Of a DNA stretch of 8,204 nt, positions 5,367 to 8,204 are shown one piece after another. A model generated the notes under the pieces. That model did not search any database. It worked only from the letters and a program-made list of their open reading frames with translations, and was not told the DNA's origin. The translations under genes and the position numbers were made by a program. The stretch covers positions 1-8,204 of the forward strand of contig JACQRY010000065.1 in the NCBI GenBank assembly GCA_016206275.1, given 5' to 3'. The stretch is from Nitrososphaerota archaeon. Lineage in GTDB: Archaea > Thermoproteota > Nitrososphaeria > Nitrososphaerales > JACQRY01. Position 1 is the first letter of the stretch; each line of letters opens with the position of its first letter.

Positions 5367-6914
5367 TCACATATTATGTATGCGGCGAGTCTTACCTAGC
5401 TGGCCAGGTTCAAGGTTGAACACTATGGTCTTGAGGTTGGTCATTTCGTCGATGCTGTATCCTACTCCCTCTCTTCCCACACCTGACTCTTTTGAGCCGC
5501 CGAAGGGAAAGTATCCCACCCCATGCCGGGGAAGATCGTTAATGGTGACCTCGCCTACTTGAAGACGTTTGGCCATCTTCCACATTTTGTAGAAGCTGTT
5601 GGTGAAGACGCATGAATCCAAGCCGTAACGGGACTCTTTGCCTACCATTATCGCCTCATCTTCGTCTCTAACCCTCATGATTGTGGCAACAGGGCCGAAG
5701 GTTTCTTCCCAAGCTATTCTGGCAGTCAAAGGAACTTTATCCAGCACTGTAGGCGCGTATGTGCAACCACTATATGTTCCACCCTTAAGCAGAATAGCGC
5801 CCTTCTCAACAGCATCCTGCACTAGGCCATGTATCCTCTCAGCGGCAGCCGAGTTAATCACAGGACCAACCTTCACCGACTCGTCACGCGGATCGCCAGC
5901 CTTCCACTTATCCACCTCCTCGACCAACAGTTCAACGAACCTGTCAGCGACACTTTCTACGACTAGAATAGCGCTGATAGCGTCACACCTCTGCCCCGCG
6001 TTCTTCAAAGAACCTTCAACACACCTCTTAGCAGCTAGCTGCAAATCAGCATCATCCAATACTACAGCCATGCCTTTGCCCCCCAATTCAAGATGCAGCC
6101 TCTTGATCCCGGCTGCCTGAACCACTCTACGCCCAATCTCCGTGCTCCCCGTAAAAGTAACCAAAGCCACCTTATCACTGGAAACCAACGCCTCACCTAC
6201 CTTACCTCCACTACCAGTAACTACATTCAATGCTCCTTCTGGGATCCCAGCTTTCTCCAATAATCTCGCAAAGAGTAGCATGGAAAGGGGATTTTCAACA
6301 GAAGGCTTCGATACCACAGCGTTACCAGCAAGTAAAGCTGGAATAATCTTGGTCGCACCTATGAATAAGGGGTAGTTAAAGGGCGAGATAGCTGCAACAA
6401 TGCCCACAGGCTCTCTAATCACCAAGGCGAATTTACCTAAAGTGTCTTCAGACCAATCCCCAGGAAGATATTCGCCGAAGATCTTTCGAGCCTCCTCCAT
6501 TACAAGCTTAAGTCTGTCTATCACAGCATGAACTTCTCCAGCAGCGTCCTTCGGAGGTTTCCCCGCTTCCAACATCAAGGTGTTGACGAAATCTTCCTCG
6601 TGTTCCTGCAGTAGCCTTGCAGTCAGATGAAAGATTTCCACTCTTTCTATTCCTGGTATGTCGCGTATCTTCTGCCAGTTATCGTGGGCTGAGGCTACTG
6701 CACGCTCCACATCTCTTTGAGATGCTTGCGGTACACGAGCGATAATACTGTTATCTATAGGGGTGTCAACATCAACGGTTGCACCATCTGAAGAATTACT
6801 CCACGAACCGTCTACATACATGTTGAATAACGGTATGCCGTCGGAAGCCTTCTTGTGCAAGGGGTCAAAGGTTCCGCTAAGAAGATCTGCTAAGTTTCCA
6901 GATGCCTTAGTCAT
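5367..6914 (-). CDS. gapN: Aldehyde dehydrogenase, probable non-phosphorylating GAPDH (GapN-type)
   Basis: This 515-residue cytoplasmic ALDH resembles archaeal GapN, which oxidises glyceraldehyde 3-phosphate straight to 3-phosphoglycerate with NAD(P)+ and without ATP gain. Catalytic residues are complete: Asn180 in SPFNYPLF, Lys203 in SKPS, the FTGSTEIG cofactor loop at 254-261, general base Glu276 in LELGGKG, nucleophile Cys310 in AGQRCDAI and Glu404 in EETFGP. Segments recalled from Thermoproteus tenax GapN recur here: RDIPGIER (84-91), YLPGDWSEDTL (149-159) and INDLPRHGVGYFPFGG (458-473). Arg309 before the Cys and Arg463 match phosphate-contacting positions I recall from GapN, though GQRC is not exclusive to it. 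A roughly 30-residue N-terminal extension precedes the fold. The ATG lies 7 nt after the trpA stop with no Shine-Dalgarno, implying coupled translation in a trpBA operon. Another semialdehyde substrate remains possible. Confidence 0.85.
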   Translation of the reverse strand: MTKASGNLADLLSGTFDPLHKKASDGIPLFNMYVDGSWSNSSDGATVDVDTPIDNSIIARVPQASQRDVERAVASAHDNWQKIRDIPGIERVEIFHLTARLLQEHEEDFVNTLMLEAGKPPKDAAGEVHAVIDRLKLVMEEARKIFGEYLPGDWSEDTLGKFALVIREPVGIVAAISPFNYPLFIGATKIIPALLAGNAVVSKPSVENPLSMLLFARLLEKAGIPEGALNVVTGSGGKVGEALVSSDKVALVTFTGSTEIGRRVVQAAGIKRLHLELGGKGMAVVLDDADLQLAAKRCVEGSLKNAGQRCDAISAILVVESVADRFVELLVEEVDKWKAGDPRDESVKVGPVINSAAAERIHGLVQDAVEKGAILLKGGTYSGCTYAPTVLDKVPLTARIAWEETFGPVATIMRVRDEDEAIMVGKESRYGLDSCVFTNSFYKMWKMAKRLQVGEVTINDLPRHGVGYFPFGGSKESGVGREGVGYSIDEMTNLKTIVFNLEPGQLGKTRRIHNM

Positions 6915-6921
6915 AGAACAT

Positions 6922-7764
6922 CTAGCGACTAGGGGAGGTTTCTCCTATATGAGTAATAGCTGCTTTCTTGGTCGCTCGCTTGAGACCTGAAGCGGTCTGC
7001 TTTATGATGCTGCACGTTTCCTCTAAGTTGCCTAGATGGCTGCTGATAATATCTGAGAAAAGGCTGCCTGCAATAACTCCATCCGCCCCGCTTGATACAA
7101 GCGTCTCCGCGTGCTCAGGCTTGGACACTCCGAAGCCCACGGCAACAGGCAGGTCCGTCAGCCTCTTCACACGCTTTAAAGTTTCAAGAGTTATGCTCTG
7201 CACGCCACTTCTAGCGCCAGTTACCCCATAAACGGAGACCAAATAGATGAAGCCAGATGAGCAGCCGATTATCTTCTTTAGACGGGGGTCGGGTGTTGCT
7301 GGAGTAGCTAGGAAGATGGTGTCTATCTTCTCCTTGGCTGCAGCAGCTCTGTATTCATCCGCTTCGTCGACAGGCAGATCAGGCACTACAACGCCGTCCA
7401 CGCCACTGAATCTCGCTTTGGCGAAGAATTGTTCTAGCCCCATGTGGTAGATGATGTTGTAGTAGGTTAGGATGACTATCGGTATGCTTGTTTGAGTTTT
7501 TAGTTGCCTAGCCATGTTTAAGGCGGTTTGAGGTGTAGTGCCGCCACTTAGAGCCCTCTGCGATGATGCTTGTATGCTAGGGCCGTCAGCAATGGGATCG
7601 GAGAAGGGTATCCCCAGCTCCAAGATGTCTATTCCTCCTTCTATCAAAGCTTGGGCGACTCTTGGCGAGCTGTCGGGATCGGGGTCGCCTGCGGTTGTGA
7701 AGCCTATGAGTGCTCCTTCGCCTCTTTTTCTGAGGGCGTTGAAGACGGCTGTTAGATTGCTCAG
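6922..7764 (-). CDS. trpA: Tryptophan synthase alpha subunit, apparent CTG start
   Basis: TrpA cleaves indole-3-glycerol phosphate to indole and glyceraldehyde 3-phosphate; indole is channelled to TrpB in the alpha2-beta2 complex. The frame is bounded upstream by TGA (7773-7771), and no ATG, GTG or TTG occurs before a TTG at codon 40, which would delete the first beta/alpha unit. Homology runs right up to the start (SNLTAVFNALRKRGEGALIG, then FTTAGDPDP). The only suitable codon is CTG at 7764, 6 nt after GGTGA and overlapping the trpB stop as CTGA. With that start the protein has 280 residues, and the catalytic acids fall at Glu49 (LELGIPFSDP) and Asp60 (IADGP), the same numbers as in E. coli. 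Phosphate-site motifs GVTGARSG, GFGVSKPE and DGVIAGSLF are present. The C-terminal tail is about a dozen residues longer than in E. coli. It lies between trpB and the GapN-type gene in one operon. Confidence 0.93.
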   Translation of the reverse strand: MSNLTAVFNALRKRGEGALIGFTTAGDPDPDSSPRVAQALIEGGIDILELGIPFSDPIADGPSIQASSQRALSGGTTPQTALNMARQLKTQTSIPIVILTYYNIIYHMGLEQFFAKARFSGVDGVVVPDLPVDEADEYRAAAAKEKIDTIFLATPATPDPRLKKIIGCSSGFIYLVSVYGVTGARSGVQSITLETLKRVKRLTDLPVAVGFGVSKPEHAETLVSSGADGVIAGSLFSDIISSHLGNLEETCSIIKQTASGLKRATKKAAITHIGETSPSR

Positions 7765-8204
7765 ATCTTTTCACCTGTGAAATTCGCTACTACCTCGACA
7801 TCCTTGTCGCCTCGGCCTGACAACACTACGGATATGGTCTGATCCCGCTTCATTTCTTTTGCCAGTCTGTATGTGTAAGCTAATGCGTGTGAGGGTTCAA
7901 GAGCTGGAATGATGCCTTCAAGTCTGCTCAGCTCAAGGTAGGCGTCGACGGCCTCTTTGTCGGTTGCAACCGCGTATTTCACTCTGCTTGAGTCCTTAAG
8001 GAAAGCATGTTCAGGGCCTACTCCTGGGTAGTCCAAGCCGGCTGAAACGCTGTGAGTGTTGACGATCTGCCCCTCATCGTCTTGAAGAACATAGGTTAGC
8101 ATTCCGTGGAAGACCCCTTCTGAGCCCGCGGTGAGAGATGCTCCATGCTTCCCCGTCTCGATACCTAACCCTCCTGCTTCGACGCCGTAAAGTTTGACTT
8201 CACC
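7761..8204 (-). CDS. trpB: Tryptophan synthase beta subunit (5' part beyond window)
   Basis: TrpB joins indole and serine to make tryptophan using PLP. The last 147 codons are in the window; about 250 N-terminal residues, including the PLP-binding lysine, are beyond the right edge. The visible part carries GVEAGGLGIETGKHGASL, SVSAGLDYPGVGPEHAFL, EGIIPALEPSHALAY and the cofactor-site SGRGDKD, all typical of the canonical TrpB1 form that pairs with TrpA rather than the stand-alone TrpB2. It ends in TGEKI with TGA, whose first two bases are shared with the trpA CTG start, so the two subunits are probably translated in a coupled way. The promoter of the trp unit must be outside the window. Confidence 0.96.
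   Translation of the reverse strand, partial: GEVKLYGVEAGGLGIETGKHGASLTAGSEGVFHGMLTYVLQDDEGQIVNTHSVSAGLDYPGVGPEHAFLKDSSRVKYAVATDKEAVDAYLELSRLEGIIPALEPSHALAYTYRLAKEMKRDQTISVVLSGRGDKDVEVVANFTGEKI
7771..7775 (-). promoter_or_regulatory. Ribosome binding site deciding the trpA start
   Basis: GGTGA on the minus strand lies inside the last codons of trpB, 6 nt before the CTG proposed as the trpA start. Its spacing is ideal for that codon, and no other start codon in the trpA frame is within reach, so it is the main local support for CTG initiation. Confidence 0.6.

Noticed and set aside
3244..6914. The dehalogenase-like gene and ALDH as a haloalkane degradation cluster (haloalkane to alcohol to aldehyde to acid)
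   Set aside because: No alcohol dehydrogenase or haloacid dehalogenase is present, the two genes are separated by another gene and a 300-nt gap, and the ALDH carries GapN-like signatures and sits in the trp unit.
7586..7774. Minus-strand 62-codon frame starting at GTG 7774, overlapping the trpB end and trpA
   Set aside because: It is very Arg-rich with no family features and is a frame-shifted reading of trpA. The same upstream region is better explained as the ribosome site for trpA.
4925..7780. Many plus-strand open frames opposite the amidohydrolase, GapN-type and trpA genes
   Set aside because: Each overlaps a well-supported minus-strand gene completely; their composition reflects the complementary strand.

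Overview
The window looks archaeal. The alanyl-tRNA synthetase has the archaeal architecture, with a Cys-rich segment (C-x2-C, then C-x4-C) near its N-terminus. The aldehyde dehydrogenase resembles crenarchaeal GapN (Thermoproteus tenax type). The few promoter-like elements are A/T-rich TATA boxes about 25-35 nt ahead of short-leader starts. A Thermoproteota or Bathyarchaeia-like lineage is a guess; no rRNA or other phylogenetic marker is present to settle it.

Every convincing gene lies on the minus strand, so transcription runs from right to left. From the right edge: trpB (3' part only, 8204-7761); trpA (7764-6922), overlapping the trpB stop in a CTGA junction that implies a rare CTG start; a GapN-type aldehyde dehydrogenase (6914-5367), 7 nt after trpA; a COG2159-type TIM-barrel amidohydrolase (5235-4423); a 300-nt gap; a haloalkane-dehalogenase-family alpha/beta hydrolase (4122-3244) with its complete catalytic pentad; a 776-nt gap without a convincing gene but with inverted repeats, promoter-like A/T elements and scraps of open frame; and alaS (2467 to the left edge), truncated at its 3' end.

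trpB, trpA and the dehydrogenase look like one transcription unit. TrpA cleaves indole-3-glycerol phosphate to indole, which TrpB uses, and to glyceraldehyde 3-phosphate, which is the substrate of GapN. The operon layout may therefore pair tryptophan synthesis with direct oxidation of its three-carbon by-product. The amidohydrolase may be read through from the same unit (131-nt gap). The dehalogenase-like gene and alaS appear to be separate units, each with its own A/T-rich promoter candidate and each with an in-frame stop directly before its start codon, which fixes the start. I found no rRNA, tRNA, CRISPR array, insertion sequence or integration site.
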